Part shown: piece by piece, positions 22,401 through 34,639 of the stretch
Position numbering within the stretch: the stretch's first letter is position 1
How the letters are laid out: each line of letters begins with the position of its first letter
Source of the DNA: Syncephalis fuscata
Lineage: Eukaryota > Zoopagomycota > Zoopagomycetes > Zoopagales > Piptocephalidaceae
Assembly (NCBI GenBank): GCA_025786725.1
Contig: JAHLTZ010000032.1
Coordinates: 62,001-126,000 of the forward strand
Reading direction: 5' to 3'
Length of the DNA: 64,000 nt
Made by a program: the position numbers and the translations under genes
The notes under the pieces: generated by a model
What the model saw: the letters and a program-made list of their open reading frames with translations, nothing else
What the model was told of the DNA's origin: nothing
Databases searched by the model: none

Positions 22401-22925
22401 TATGTACCGATAGTATATATGTATAGAAACAATACGATATAAAGTGGTAAATATGTTAGCGTAAGATAAAAAATGCTGAACAACCAAAGAGTGCATACGA
22501 ATCAGGTGTACGTTTTATAGCCATCAAATTTTGACTATATTATTAACGAGTCATTGAATTGATGCAATAAACCTGTTATGCATATCATGGCTGTCACATA
22601 GGTCATGCTGACACTAAACTGGATAGCAGCATGTATTTCATACTACTCACAAACCACATGACAATAAAAGTATCAGTGCGCATCAGTAGGAAAACAGGCC
22701 TTGTCGAAAATACACAGTAATGATATTGCAGAATAATTGAAACAATTCAGTATTATAGAACTATTAGAATTAATAAGCCAAAAGTAATCATGCTGACTAT
22801 TTTTTGCATATTATGAAAACATACATTTCTTTTCTAAACGCCATAACAATTGATTTAAAAAGTGAAAAAAGCATAGTAGAAAGTGAATGCAAATTACAAG
22901 TTATCAAGTTAATAAAATTGATTTG

Positions 22926-23670
22926 GATGAACTGTACTTTGACTCTTACATTTTGAGTCCTCAAAGCAAAATTCGTTCTAATTGAAGTCATGCTGTTATG
23001 CACAACAAACATAGCTATAATGTGTTAATTTGACTATTTTAAAATTCACGAGGCCAATCATTGTTGTTATTGGTCATGCGTAAAAAATTGATCGAATATT
23101 AATAAAAGCCATTGATCGCGATTCCATATTGTTCCACAACTGTTGTTGTTGTTACTACGTACAGTGTGATTTCTTGTGTCTGAATGCTCTCTTTTATCTT
23201 CCAATCTTTTACTGTTGCAATTTGGGCATATTTGCGATGTAAGATACTCGTCTATGGTGACAAGAAGGTAAAACGACTAGCGTTTCTGATGTTCACCATT
23301 GTCTTGAGCATTCTTGGTATCAACTTGGTAGGTGCAGTTTATTTGCCAGCCATTGATGAAGCAAATGGCCTCCACCATATGCAATAGTGATAGATTGAGT
23401 ATCTTCACCAGGAAGATCTTGTGACGACAGTTGTAACCAGGATATACAGTATGCCGTTGAGGTTATTTGAACAGGTATTGATGTAAAATAAGAAAGATAA
23501 AAACTAGGGATTGAATAATGTTTTTTATTGATGTTCAAATACGCATGCTATTTATATTGTTATATTTGATATTATCGGATAATATGCTATTGAGCAGAAC
23601 AATAAGATAGTATTAAGAAAATATGATGAAATAAGTACATAAAAATGTGGGGTCAAAGTACAGTAGCTCC
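22926..23670 (+). mobile_element. Non-autonomous TIR element with captured coding fragment
   Basis: Left end GATGAACTGTACTTTGACTC and right end, read inversely, GGAGCTACTGTACTTTGACC form imperfect terminal inverted repeats; the same ends occur in the copy at 56113-56762. The left half matches 56113 onward and the 5' decayed copy at 34640. After the shared CATATTTGCGATGTAA block this copy carries about 140 bp encoding LAFLMFTIVLSILGINLVG, which is also in the copy at 7722-7890 but not in the copies at 34640 and 56113. No transposase is present, so mobility would need a partner in trans. Confidence 0.65.
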
Positions 23671-23689
23671 ATCGATCTAATTAATTTGT

Positions 23690-24265
23690 CAATTATTCAT
23701 TACAATCGATTTTGTAAAAAAGTTGTTTACTGTTCTGCCGCTTTTGAAAAAGATAAATGGATTTCTTTGCTGCCCAAAGATCTTTCTATATTTTACAGGA
23801 AACAATCATTGCTTTTGGTGATGGTAACTTTGGTGCGTCTATGAAAGAAAAACTATCTACCCCTACACGAAAAATCACCAAAATTATCAAGCAAATAACC
23901 AATAAGTCCAATAATTTTATTGAACTTATTTACGTTGATGACTATAGGACAAGTCAAGTTTGTAACGGGCGTAAAAAAAGAAAACTGGAAAAAATAACAA
24001 CTATTGGATTAAAGCGTAAAATAAATGTTGTACTCGAGTGCCAATCTTGTGGCATAGTATAAAATCGCGATGTAATGACTGCGAAAATATACACAATATT
24101 TTTACACACAAAGCAAGAAATAACGATAAAAGTCCGATTGAATTCAGACGTGAAGACAGCTAATTATCAATTTCTTTTCAATAATGCGACTAATAGGACT
24201 TCTTTGCATCCCCACTGGTTAATTCCAGTAAGTAGAATCAGGCTGTTTGTATCATTTTATTAAAT
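23690..24265 (+). pseudogene. Fanzor/TnpB-like RNA-guided nuclease relic (C-terminal part)
   Basis: The frame from 23757 reads IIAFGDGNFGASMKEKLSTP, a conserved block of eukaryotic TnpB-like (Fanzor) proteins. It continues with DDYRTSQVC (start of the zinc ribbon), ECQSCG (second Cys pair) and, right after a stop codon at 24060-24062, NRDVMTAKI, matching the RuvC-III NRDV-x-A block with its catalytic Asp. The stop replaces the usual Trp before NRD. The second Cys of the first ribbon pair is lost (CNGRKK). Upstream coding sense continues only in another frame (23690-23757) and the N-terminal two thirds are absent. It directly abuts the right end of the TIR element. Dead copy; the identification rests on motif recognition. 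Confidence 0.72.
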
Positions 24266-24293
24266 TAAAACTACATATTTAGTAATGATCATA

Positions 24294-25162
24294 TTACAGT
24301 GCATCAACATTTAATAATGTCCGCAGTACATTATGAAGTATAAACGCTGTAAGTCCCCAAATAGCTGGCGCATTTTCTGGCACACCTGGAAGTCCATGGA
24401 TTTGCCATTCAGGCACGAGTGGACCTTTGCCACGAAATTGAATTAAACGCCAGCGCAATGGATTGATCAATTCACGAAACGATACGGCAAAAACGGCCTC
24501 AACTTCATCGTGTGCAAATTTTAATGCCGATACAGGAGCACTCGCGGTAAATGGTCGTTCAATATAGCCAACGAACGGGTGAACACGAATCGTGAGCGAT
24601 TTATCAGGCAATGTGTGGTGCATACCAAGTATTTGTATAATTTCCGATGCAAGTCCAATTTCTTCTTGAGTCTCTCGTAGTGCAGTTGCTGTTAAATTCT
24701 CATCCGTAGGATCACGTTTTCCACCGGGAAAACTAAATAGTGGAATACAAGTGTGAATAAAACAACAACAACGGCATAATAACGTGACGCCTACCTAATT
24801 TCTCCGCGGTGAGCCTTTAGCCGCGAACTACGCAGTGTGAATAGTACACTGGGCTGGCCATCAACCATGCACAGTGGCACTAACACACTTGCGTCGCGTG
24901 TCGGCTGCTTTTCGCTGTAGCGATAACGATAAGCTGGTGGGCGTGCACGCTCTAGTCGTTGGCTATACTTATTAAGTGTCGCTGCATCAAGAGTATCCGG
25001 CAGTGTAATTGGTACTTTATTTTTTAATAAAGGTCTATTGGTTGTAAATGTACGATAAAATAGCGATACTAGTTGCTGCTGTTGGTGTAGCTGCTGTTTT
25101 GATACTCGATACGACGACAATAACTTTCTGCAGTGGGTAAACGGCTTTATAGCTAAAAACAT
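24294..25162 (-). CDS. PCD1: Nudix hydrolase, coenzyme A diphosphatase type
   Basis: Two exons (24795-25162, 24294-24732) give 268 aa. The Nudix box is complete: GGKRDPTDENLTATALRETQ followed by EEIGL, with the Glu residues that bind Mg2+. Before it comes LRSSRLKAHRGEI, the UPF0035 signature that marks the CoA pyrophosphatases (yeast Pcd1, mammalian NUDT7/8), which split CoA to phosphopantetheine and ADP in peroxisomes or mitochondria. The N terminus is Arg/Gln/Ser-rich and could be a mitochondrial presequence; no C-terminal SKL is present. The intron falls inside the signature between GEI and FPGG. Degenerate copies of its 5' end follow upstream at 25720-26050. Confidence 0.92.
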
Positions 25163-25199
25163 GGTGTTAATATAATAATAGGAATAGTTTAGCTAGGAT

Positions 25200-25410
25200 T
25201 CAAATTGTTGCTGCAGCCATCGTTGTTGTTACGTATTATCATATTGGCCATGCTTATTCTCGCCTTTTCTTATCATTGCCATGGTATCCATGATGTTTAT
25301 TTGCTAGACATGCAAATTCAGCTATCTTTCATCGCCCAATAACTTTATGTTCCGATATTTACCGGCTGCTTTTTAGAACATTGGTAAAAGCTTACTTTTT
25401 AACTTGTCGA
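25200..25410 (+). repeat. Direct duplication, copy 1
   Basis: Shares with 25855-26050 long near-identical blocks: ATTGCCATGGTATCCATGAT, then TGTTTATTTGCTAGACA, CTATCTTTCATC and TTTATGTTCCG. Lies directly upstream of the Nudix gene. Confidence 0.75.
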
Positions 25411-25719
25411 ATTTTGAATATTTTACCTGACAATATTCCCAGCACACATCCAATTACATGGTGCTATTTCACAACCAATATACGCATGTAAATAATGATG
25501 ATAATGATGTAAATTGCTATTGTACATCGATAGCATATCAACACTATTATTATTATTATGACTAAATGAATAACTGGTATGTAAAATCAACATATTTATT
25601 AACCAAATAAACATAACTTACATTCAACTACTAGTTTATCTGCTTTAAAATTTTATTGTTTAAGCTGTATTGTCATACATAAGCATAAAGACTTTGACAA
25701 CAGCTATTAATGTGTTAAG

Positions 25720-26050
25720 CGACGCTAATGTGCTTGCATTATGTATCGGCTGCTTTTGCTATAATTATAATGCTTAATCACGATAAAAAGTGCCTTATTA
25801 AATTTTATAGTTGAAAACATGACTAATATACAAATATTAATACTTTAGCTATAATCCATGTTGTTGTTACAACTGTCATTGTTGTTACATATTATCATAT
25901 TGGTCATGCCTATTCTCGTTTTTTTATTATTGCCATGGTATCCATGATGTTTATTTGCTAGACACACAAATCTAGCTATCTTTCATCATCCAATAATTTT
26001 ATGTTCCGGTATTCACCGACCGCTGTTTAAAATACGACAAAAGTTTTACT
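25720..26050 (+). repeat. Direct duplication, copy 2, including a decayed piece of the Nudix 5' end
   Basis: 25720-25850 resembles the first coding exon and leader of the Nudix gene (ATCGGCTGCTTTTGCTATAA against GTCGGCTGCTTTTCGCTGTA), and 25855-26050 repeats 25200-25410. So a segment of roughly 0.5 kb was duplicated in tandem and then decayed. Confidence 0.6.
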
Positions 26051-26119
26051 TTATTCCGACGTAAAATATGGGCAATATTGTGGCGAAAACGCGTAAGTAT
26101 CACCGAGACGGAATAATCG

Positions 26120-26631
26120 TCATTGAATAATAAGACAGTTTCTATAGCTCTACCTACAGGGGCAGAGCCCCGACATAGAGACTTGTACTTGCACCATTTT
26201 ATACAGTGTTTTGCTTTACAAAGAAAGCCAAGCATGCCGATCATTGATTGGCCCTACCAGCATTTTCGAACGAATAAGCGTGCAATCCCTGTCTTCTGTC
26301 GATAGGCATAGAAGCGCGTGTCCCTACATACACACATAGGGGCATATCGGCACTGATTGGTTTGGTGTGGCGGCGTGTGGACCAACCGGAAGTCGCGGCG
26401 TGAAAACGTCTGTGAAGAAGAAAAATACCGGCGCCATTTTGCGCTTTATCTAGCTGGCACTTGCCTCCCCCGACCGCCCACCGGCTTTTTCTTTTCTCGT
26501 TCGTTATTGTCGCGACGACCTTTTTTTTATATACTTGCATCTTGCGCCTAGTGGAGTCGGTTACTGCTATCCGCTCTCTATTACTACTTGATATTCCCCC
26601 TCGCACACTCACCTAGTCTTCATTGAGCAAC
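26120..26631 (+). promoter_or_regulatory. GC-richer promoter region of the ADP/ATP carrier
   Basis: The 350 bases before the carrier ATG are clearly more GC-rich than the surroundings (for example GGCGGCGTGTGGACCAACC) and end in a CT-rich leader. No clear TATA box. This composition fits a constitutive housekeeping promoter. Confidence 0.4.
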
Positions 26632-27698
26632 ATGGCCGAAGGCAAGAAGAAGTCCGGAGTTACCTCCTTCGCCACCGATCTTTTGGCCGGTGGTGTTTCT
26701 GCCGCTGTCTCCAAGACTGCCGTCGCTCCAATTGAGCGCGTGAAGCTTTTGCTTCAAGTCCAGGCTTCGTCTACCCAGATTGCTGCTGACCAGCAGTACA
26801 AGGGTATTGTCGATGCCTTCGTCCGTATCCCCAAGGAGCAGGGTATGGCCTCTTTCTGGTATGTACACTAAGCTTGTATGCACGTATGCACAATTGGTGC
26901 AGTATATTTGTTTTGTGCTCGATCTTTGTAATGGCTGTGCAAGATCTAGTCGAAATACAATAAATAAGCGTAAATAATGCACATACACCTACTAACATTT
27001 GCTTTGTTGCATTTAGGCGTGGTAACTTGTCCAACGTAATCCGTTACTTCCCAACTCAAGCCTTGAACTTTGCCTTCAAGGACAAGTACAAGCAGATCTT
27101 CCAACACTGGGATGCCAAGACCGACTTCTGGAAGTTCTTCGCTGGTAACTTGGCTTCTGGCGGTGCTGCCGGTGCCACTTCCCTTCTCTTTGTCTACCCA
27201 CTCGACTTTGCCCGTACTCGTATGGCTGTCGATGTCGGTAAGGGCAAGGAGCGTCAATTCACTGGTCTCGGCCAATGCATTGGCTCCATCTACAAGAAGG
27301 ACGGCTTCCGCGGTATCTACCAAGGTTTCAACGTCTCTGTTGCCGGTATCATTGTCTACCGTGCTGCTTACTTTGGTGGTTTCGATACTGCTAAGTCTAT
27401 TCTCATCAAGGACCCCAAGAAGGCTACTTTCTGGCAGAACTGGGCTATTGCTCAAGTTGTTACCACTGGTGCCGGTATTATCTCTTATCCATTTGACACT
27501 GTCCGTCGTCGCATGATGATGCAAGCTGGCCGTGGCGAAATCCTTTACACCTCCTCCATTGACTGCTGGCGCAAGTTGGCTGCCACCGAAGGCTACCGCG
27601 CCTTCTTCCGTGGTGCCTTCTCCAACATTCTCCGTGGTACCGGTGGTGCCTTGGTGTTGGCCTTCTACGATGAAATCCAAAAGTTCCTTGCTAACTAA
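26632..27698 (+). CDS. AAC: Mitochondrial ADP/ATP carrier
   Basis: Two exons (26632-26858, 27017-27698; intron 158 nt) give 302 aa. Exchanges matrix ATP for cytosolic ADP across the inner mitochondrial membrane. All three carrier repeats are present with their signatures ([45 protein letters not shown]). The diagnostic RRRMMM of ADP/ATP carriers is intact. Codon use is strongly biased, like alpha-tubulin, fitting high expression. The start is the ATG of MAEGKKKSG, the only one before the first helix. No frame breaks. Confidence 0.97.
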
Positions 27699-28467
27699 AG
27701 GATGTCACGTTGTCCACAGCATATTTCCCCTCCTTCATTACTACTACTACTGCCCTTCACTTGTGTTGCTATGTCGACTATTTAAGCCAGTTGTACAATG
27801 TCTGGCCTTTATAGATGCACTAGCCATTATAGTCTATAAGCTCCTTTGTTACTGACTGACTAGTATCCGCGATAACGACTGGGTCGTTGTTGTGAGCATA
27901 TCTATAATAGCGCGTAGACATTACTGACTTAAAAACATAAAATTTATAAACCATCGAGTTGAAATCTAATTATTAGTGTGTATTTTGTGTAAAATTTGTC
28001 TTTGCACGTATGTTCCACGTCAATGAGTCTGTTTGTGTGTATAAACGAATTTATTTATTATTAACAATACTATTATTACCACACACTATAGTCAGATTGA
28101 CTCACGCTCACTCTTACTCTATCTCCTGAATACACACTGTTACCTTTAGAGGTGCGCGTCTTAGTATTACTCAGCGGCACATATACTGACTAGTCAAATA
28201 TTCTCTAGGCTCTTGTTATTGTTCTTTCGCTTCTTTCTTCTCTTCAAATTCTATTTCAATTGTTGAAATCTTAAGCTTTCTTTTTACCTTTTCTTTCTAT
28301 CTTATTTGTGTGAGTGTGTTGAATTCTTTCACAACTTTGCACGCTACCAATTTGAGATTTCCTCTATTCGTCATTATCAGTGTGCACATAACGTGTGGAT
28401 AATCTAAGCAGGAGTATTATACTTTTTCTTAAATTCATTATACAATAGTCGTACTTGTCGCTTGATC
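27699..28467. other. Intergenic: carrier 3' region and HEL2 upstream region
   Basis: T/C-rich downstream stretch, then AT-rich sequence; no gene recognised. A pyrimidine-rich run (28200-28330) precedes HEL2. Confidence 0.4.
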
Positions 28468-31367
28468 ATGTCCACTGTCAATTCTCAAACTGCTACTACT
28501 ACTACTACTACTACTGCCTCTTCTTCATCCGGCCATCGGGAGAATCGTCGCGATAATGGACGCCGTAACAAAGCAAATACAAATGTAATGTCATCGACTG
28601 CAAAAACGGTGAAACAGCAAGACCATGCAAAAAACAAAGACAGCAACAGTAAGCATGGCAGTGATAGTAACTCCAATCGCCCAAATACCAGTCGTCGTAA
28701 CCAGCGGGCCACAGGTGAACGTCAAACCAGTCATAAAACCAGCCGTAAACCAAAAGATTTGCTCGATGACACTTCTTCTACTTCAAATTCGTCTCAAAAG
28801 GCTACATCATCGGTAGCCGACGAAAATGATACAGATATGAATATGGACGGTCATTGCTTTATTTGCACTGAACCAATTAAGATATCGGCAGTTGGAGAAT
28901 GTGAACATCGAATCTGCCATGTTTGTTCGCTACGTCTACGCGCTCTTTATAAAAATAAGCATTGTGCCTATTGTAAGGCAAGTATTAATGATGAATATAT
29001 AGCTGACAAATAGTCATTAATAACACAACGATATAGACCGAATTAAAATGGGTGGTATTTACCGAGGATGCCATACGTGAATATAGCTCCTTTGAAGAGA
29101 ATGAGCCGGCCTGTATCGATTCGGTGTTAGGTATTAGGTATCAGTATCAGGAAACATTTGCCGAATCAACCGCACTGCTTAAGATGAATTGTCCCAAAGA
29201 GGATTGCAACGCGACCGCCGGTCATTGGGGCAAGTTAAAGGCACATATGCGCGATGAACATCGGTTATCATTCTGGTATGTAAATATTGCTAATATTATT
29301 GGATTAAATACCAATTGCTATTTTGTGTCACTTTTAGTGATTTATGTATCAAGTATAAAAAAGCATTTCCGCATGAGCATTTGTTATTTACTCGTAACCA
29401 ACTACGAGATCACTATCGAGGTGTATCGCGCGATCCATCCAGCGGATTCCGTGGACATCCCGAGTGCAGTTTCTGCAATCAAAACTTTTACGATGATGAC
29501 CAACTTTACGAGCATTGTCGAGATCGACACGAACAATGTCATTTGTGTGTAAGATCTGGCGTGGGACGACATCAATACTATAGAAATTACAAAGAGTTAG
29601 TAAGTAATTAATCAAAATGATTATTTAACAATGTTTAGCTAAATTTAATTAATTAATCAACTAACCGTTGCTTAGGAAAAACATTTTAACCAAGATCATT
29701 TTCCTTGTTTGTATCAAGATTGTTTAGATAGTAAATTTGTTGTATTTGCCACAGATATTGATTTAAAGGCACATGAAGTAAGTTTATATTGTTTATATTG
29801 TTTTAATTAACATTGATCCTTTTATTATTAGCATGAAGTACATGGCGTAGCTTCTACTGGCCAACGATCCATACAGCGCAATGCAAGACGAATTGATATT
29901 GATATTGTTTATACGAATGGACCATCACAACGACAACGAGGGCAACGTGATCAATCAAGAACAGATCGCGCTGTAAGTAACAATGTTTACTATATAATTT
30001 ATATTAATTAGTTAACTGGCTTTACTTTCTTATAGCCCACTGGACCTTCACCTTCATCTTCAATAAGCGCAATAAGAGATCATTTACGTGATGATGGTCA
30101 ATCCTTCATTTCTACAACACCAAACAGTCAATCGCGAATACGTATTTCAGACGAATCAAGCTCAAGTTCGCTTGGTAGTAATCATCATTATAATAATAGT
30201 AATAATAGTAATAACAATAACAATAATAACAACAACAACAATGATGATGATGATGATAATGATACACGTCGTATTCGAGTACCTGTCGGTTTTGGTCAAT
30301 TGAGTGAAGAACCACGTACTATTATTACCAGTGCAGAGGCAAGTTCAAGTAATGGCACCTCATCATCAACTGGTGATCCTCAATGGCCCACATTGGGCAA
30401 CCGGCCACCCACCATGCAGCCACCAAAAATGGATCCAGCAGTTAAAAAGTAAGCTAACCAATCGATCGATGGCGTACTTAACACATTGTTTAACGTGCAT
30501 ATTTAGGTGGGTCGAGCCATTATTGGAGCGTTTTTGTCCTAAACTGCACAACAGCCAAGTAAAACTTACTCAGCTGCAAATACTGTTAACCGACTATTTT
30601 AAAGACAAATTAAGCACCCCTGACTTCCTTAGCAGCATTGCCAAGTTAACGCCTGACGAGTCAAAAAGCCTTACAGGCAAGATTGTTACAGCAGTTATTG
30701 ACCAATTAGAGAATGAAAAAAAACGACTTGAACTACTAAGCACTTGGAAGGATCAGCTTGCCGTGGTAGGTACAATGTGCATGCATATGTCTAGAACAAG
30801 TAGTAGGGTCAACTTGAACTATTAGCTAATATCATATTATTCGAATAGGATAAACAGTATCCAGATTTACAGCCTTCAGACTTTTACACATCTAGCACAC
30901 TTGGACGGTCCAGCACCCCCACCTCTACACAACCTAATAGCTGGAATACAAACGTTAACACCGTCAAGTCCACGTTACACGTCGATCAAGACTGGGATAC
31001 ACCTAGTTGGGGCAAGACAGCACCGGTTGCACGATATGCGTCTGCTAGCAATGCCTCTGCTGGTCCTTCCACGCGACGACCCGAAACCAATCGTACCAAG
31101 GCTAGTGGCTCGCGTACCGTTTCTGATGTTGTTCGCAACGGATTTACACCCGTCGTTGACAATCGTGGCAGTTCTAGCGACTTTCCTGCACTGCCTACGG
31201 TTCCTCGCACACCACGGCCTGTTGTGGGCAAGCCAGTCGCATCCGAATGGCTAGGTGGACGGCCAAACAGCAATGCAGCAAATACTGCGCAAGGCACATC
31301 ACCCAATCAAGCCAAGGCTAAGAAAGGAAAAGGCAAAGGCAAGACATTGCTTTTCCATTGTGGCTAA
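28468..31367 (+). CDS. HEL2: RING-type E3 ubiquitin ligase of ribosome quality control (Hel2/ZNF598)
   Basis: Eight exons (28468-28977, 29037-29275, 29338-29599, 29676-29777, 29832-29972, 30036-30448, 30507-30765, 30849-31367) give 814 aa without a frame break. Hel2/ZNF598 senses collided ribosomes and ubiquitinates small-subunit proteins. A disordered basic N terminus precedes the RING (CFICTEPI, CEHRICHVCSLRL, HCAYCKTELKWVVFT), followed by C2H2-type fingers (MNCPKEDCNATAGHWGKLKA, CSFCNQNFYDDDQLYEHC, CHLCVRSGV) and an Asn/Asp-rich linker. The C terminus is Ser/Pro-rich with a Lys/Gly tail. The first intron starts with GCAAGT, a GC-AG intron inside the RING; using it restores KTELKWV, which matches the family, while reading through hits a stop. 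Confidence 0.92.
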
Positions 31368-32094
31368 TAAAAAATCAGTTGTGCGTCATTTTGTTACACA
31401 TTATAATTTACTTGTGCCTTTTGTCTAAATAGTACCAGCGTTTAACTGCATGTTTAAGCACAGCAGCAATGGGTCACGTGTGTGCTTTGAATGTTTGTAC
31501 ATGCGTGTGTACGTGTATGTGTATGTGTGCGGGTGTGTGTGTGTGTATCCCATACGCACATAATGTCTTGTTTTCAACGGATTTGTATATAGGTCGATGT
31601 ACGAAGGCTAGATATAGAAAACGTTAATCACCAACCAACACAATTTCTGTATTGGCGCTCCCACATGCGTACACTTTATTGCGAAAATGAACCAGTCAAC
31701 TGCACCATTACCATGTGATGATGACAATGATGCGTGAAACTACAGGCTGGGCTGTACAGCGAGTGCAGTTGTGGTGCTTAAGACACCCATCAATTCTGGT
31801 TTTACTTGGGCGATAGCCGAGGATACTTGCACACCACATGGATAAGATAGTCGATGTTGTATACGGCAACATTCGTATAGAACACTCGATTACAGCACAA
31901 ACTTAGATCGTAATCCAGTATGTGACCTCTTCTCGCCTCTCTCGTGCGTTCACATCCTCGTCCTTCTCCGCTTTCTTTATTCCACCTTCTTTTACAACTT
32001 GTTATTTATTCCTACCATTGTGATTATTATCCGTATCATTATTAGAATTATTAAATCGTTAGTAGTAGTAGTAGCTCTATTATTGTTTACAGAA
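31368..32094. repeat. Intergenic with GT-rich microsatellite
   Basis: 31496-31552 is a (GT)n-like tract interrupted by TAC, TAT and CG units. The rest is ordinary intergenic sequence with CT-rich runs before the 7TM gene. Confidence 0.5.
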
Positions 32095-33536
32095 ATGATG
32101 GAACAACTTAGTGAGCAAGAAACACTGACAGTCAGCCAATGTGGTCTAGTATGTGGCATCCTTGGTGCTCTTGGGTCAACAGGCATTATTTCGGTATGTA
32201 GTACACTTAAAACCAACTGAATAAACATTGATAGACCAACTATTTACTAATTAATTAACACATTTGTATCTGTATATTACAATCTATTATTTCACAGACT
32301 TATCATATGTCTTCTCGCTTTAGAACGCCCATTGCGCGCATTCTTTATTTTAATGCCTATGGTGACTTCATTGGCTGTATTGGCCACTCGCTTGGTTTGT
32401 ACGTACACTGCGTATTTCATCAAATATTGGTTTGATTGATAATTATTTTCCACACAAATTTACTACAAATATATCTTTACCCCTCATGCATATGCATGTA
32501 CAAATTTACTAACTATGGATGTTTCATAGAATGGCCCTTTATTATCCACCTGGCGATTTTTGGTGCCAGTTTCAGGCCCTGCTTGTACAAACCGGTTATC
32601 TTTGGAGCCTGCTCGGCATCGGTCTTATCGGTGTCAATCTAATGCTCATTGTTGTAAAACGTATCTCATTGAGGCGCATTCGCAGACTGAATTATATATT
32701 CTTTGCCATTGTAGCCGCTCTGGCTATCATCAATGGCGTTGTTCCATATCTTGTGTATACGACGGAACAAGGCGGTTTTATCTACGTGCCTATGGCCGGA
32801 TGGTAAGTTGTATTACTTAACGTCTGGTATAGCTCAGTCTCTAATAATGACCATAGGTGTTGGCTATCAGGCAATTATATATATTTACAAATTATACAGC
32901 TTCATTTTCCAATCTGCTTCGTGTTTTTGTCCAACTCAATGATTTTTTTTTGGGTTGGTAAAGTATACCACAAAGTATACATGCGAATGAAAAATAACCC
33001 GCGTGAAGTGGCAACAAGAGGATCCGTTCGCCGTTACTTAAAACGTTACACGCTATTAGCCATATTATTCACGATAATCTATATTTTTTGCTGGTAAGCT
33101 GCTTTTTATCGCCATTTACGTATAAAACTAATGAATTATGCAAATTTACATTATAAAACGTAGGATTTCAATTTTTATTAATCGTATGCTGGTGTTTTCA
33201 GGCACCACTGTTTATTTTATCGTTATTTTACGCGATGTATGCACACCCCTGCGCGGTGTATTCAATCTTGTTCTTTTTTATCTCATGGCCACATTTACCG
33301 CTGGTGAAAGCCCTGTCCCTCCAGGCCAACCATTGGATGTCTATAAGCTGCATGTTATCTCCGGAGAGGAGCCTCCATCGCCCAACAAGCCATTCCATGA
33401 ATTCACAAAATCCTACGATGCACCTTATGCACTCTATCCATACATGGAAGGAGCCGCTATGCCACGTCCCGATTCTCAAAATGTTGCTTTATTGAACCGA
33501 GACTCGGAAACCATAACGCCTCCATATACACCATAG
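32095..33536 (+). CDS. 7TM receptor-like protein, family 1, copy A
   Basis: Five exons (32095-32193, 32298-32398, 32530-32802, 32857-33093, 33164-33536) give 360 aa. Seven hydrophobic helices are visible. A Cys precedes helix 3 (WCQFQALL), and the second extracellular side has another Cys (WCWLSGNY), so the usual GPCR disulfide is possible. Basic intracellular loops (KRISLRRIRRLN; RRYLKRYT) and a seventh-helix motif CTPLRGVFNLVLFYL resemble the cAMP-receptor-like (class E-like) group of fungi and amoebae. The cytoplasmic tail has GEEPPSPNKP, kept in copies B and C. Ligand unknown. Int/exon structure is the same in all three copies. Start is the first of two adjacent Mets. Confidence 0.82.
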
Positions 33537-33949
33537 GCGAAGCATTGTTGCGCTTTGGTGTTGTAATCATTTCCTTTAAATGAATACCGTTTTTCTTATG
33601 CTCATCTGTATTACCTAAGTTTTAATAATTATAAAATACTTGCTTGCCTTAATATGACATAAACACAATGATCTTATAAAGTAAGCAATATATAAGATTT
33701 TCTTTTAGTTATTAATTACTACAGTTTGACTTTTAATAAGCTTAACAGCACTTGCAATTGAAATAAAGAAACAAATATAAAACCAAATTTATATAGCTAC
33801 CTAAGTGTAAGGAATGATATAGTAACAATGGGTTATTTAATTGTCCTATTTATTGTGCTATTGTTATTCCGTTAATTTGTATGTCATTTTATTCTATTAT
33901 TATTATTATTTATTTTATAAAAATCTACTAGCCATTTAATGTGATTTAG

Positions 33950-34113
33950 TGATCAAATGGCTATATTTAATAACATCCAGTCTATTGAACATGATGATGG
34001 GTGGTGAATGGCATCAATTATCAAATACTCATCAATGTAGATTTGTTATCCAGTATGCATATATCCACCATTTACTTATATCATTTTACAATATACTAGA
34101 CACGTTCTATTGT
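33950..34113 (+). repeat. Dispersed repeat R2, copy 2
   Basis: Counterpart of 19284-19445; the similarity weakens but seems to go on to about 34480 in T-rich sequence. No coding potential. Confidence 0.6.
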
Positions 34114-34639
34114 TTATATGTTCCATTACACTTTACTCATTCCATTCATTGCATTATATACACTGTAGCTTCAAAATCATTTTATATGCTTTCTTACGGT
34201 ACATTTATCCTTTTATGTATCATTCTATACTCGCATAGCCATGCTCTATCCAAAACTACTTTTATTTTTATTCTAGCTTTATTATTGATAAATGTTGACT
34301 AGTTACGCTCATCTGCCCATGCATATATACCCAATAACTTTAACATAGCTAATTGTTGTTGAATATTGTATGTCCACTATATTGTATATTGCTTTATTGT
34401 CTAGTAAATATGCATTAGCTATTGTAGTTATTCTTTTTGCTCTAGCACTATTATTAATAAAGTTTTACTAATTCTGTTTATCTGCTCATTAAACATGTGT
34501 AATTGAAGTTTACTTTGCATTTCCAGGGCAGTAAATCTTTTTACGCAATCAATTGTAATGATTTGATTTGATTAAATTGTGTTTAACCCATCATTTACAA
34601 TAAATATTAACGTAATGTAATAATATTATCATTTCCATA

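Noticed and set aside
23184-23387. Open frame coding LAFLMFTIVLSIL as an independent gene
   Set aside because: It is inside a TIR element, begins before a splice-like site, and ends abruptly; treated as captured fragment.
26946-27680. Long open frame opposite the ADP/ATP carrier
   Set aside because: Shadow of the strongly codon-biased carrier gene; the sense product is certain.
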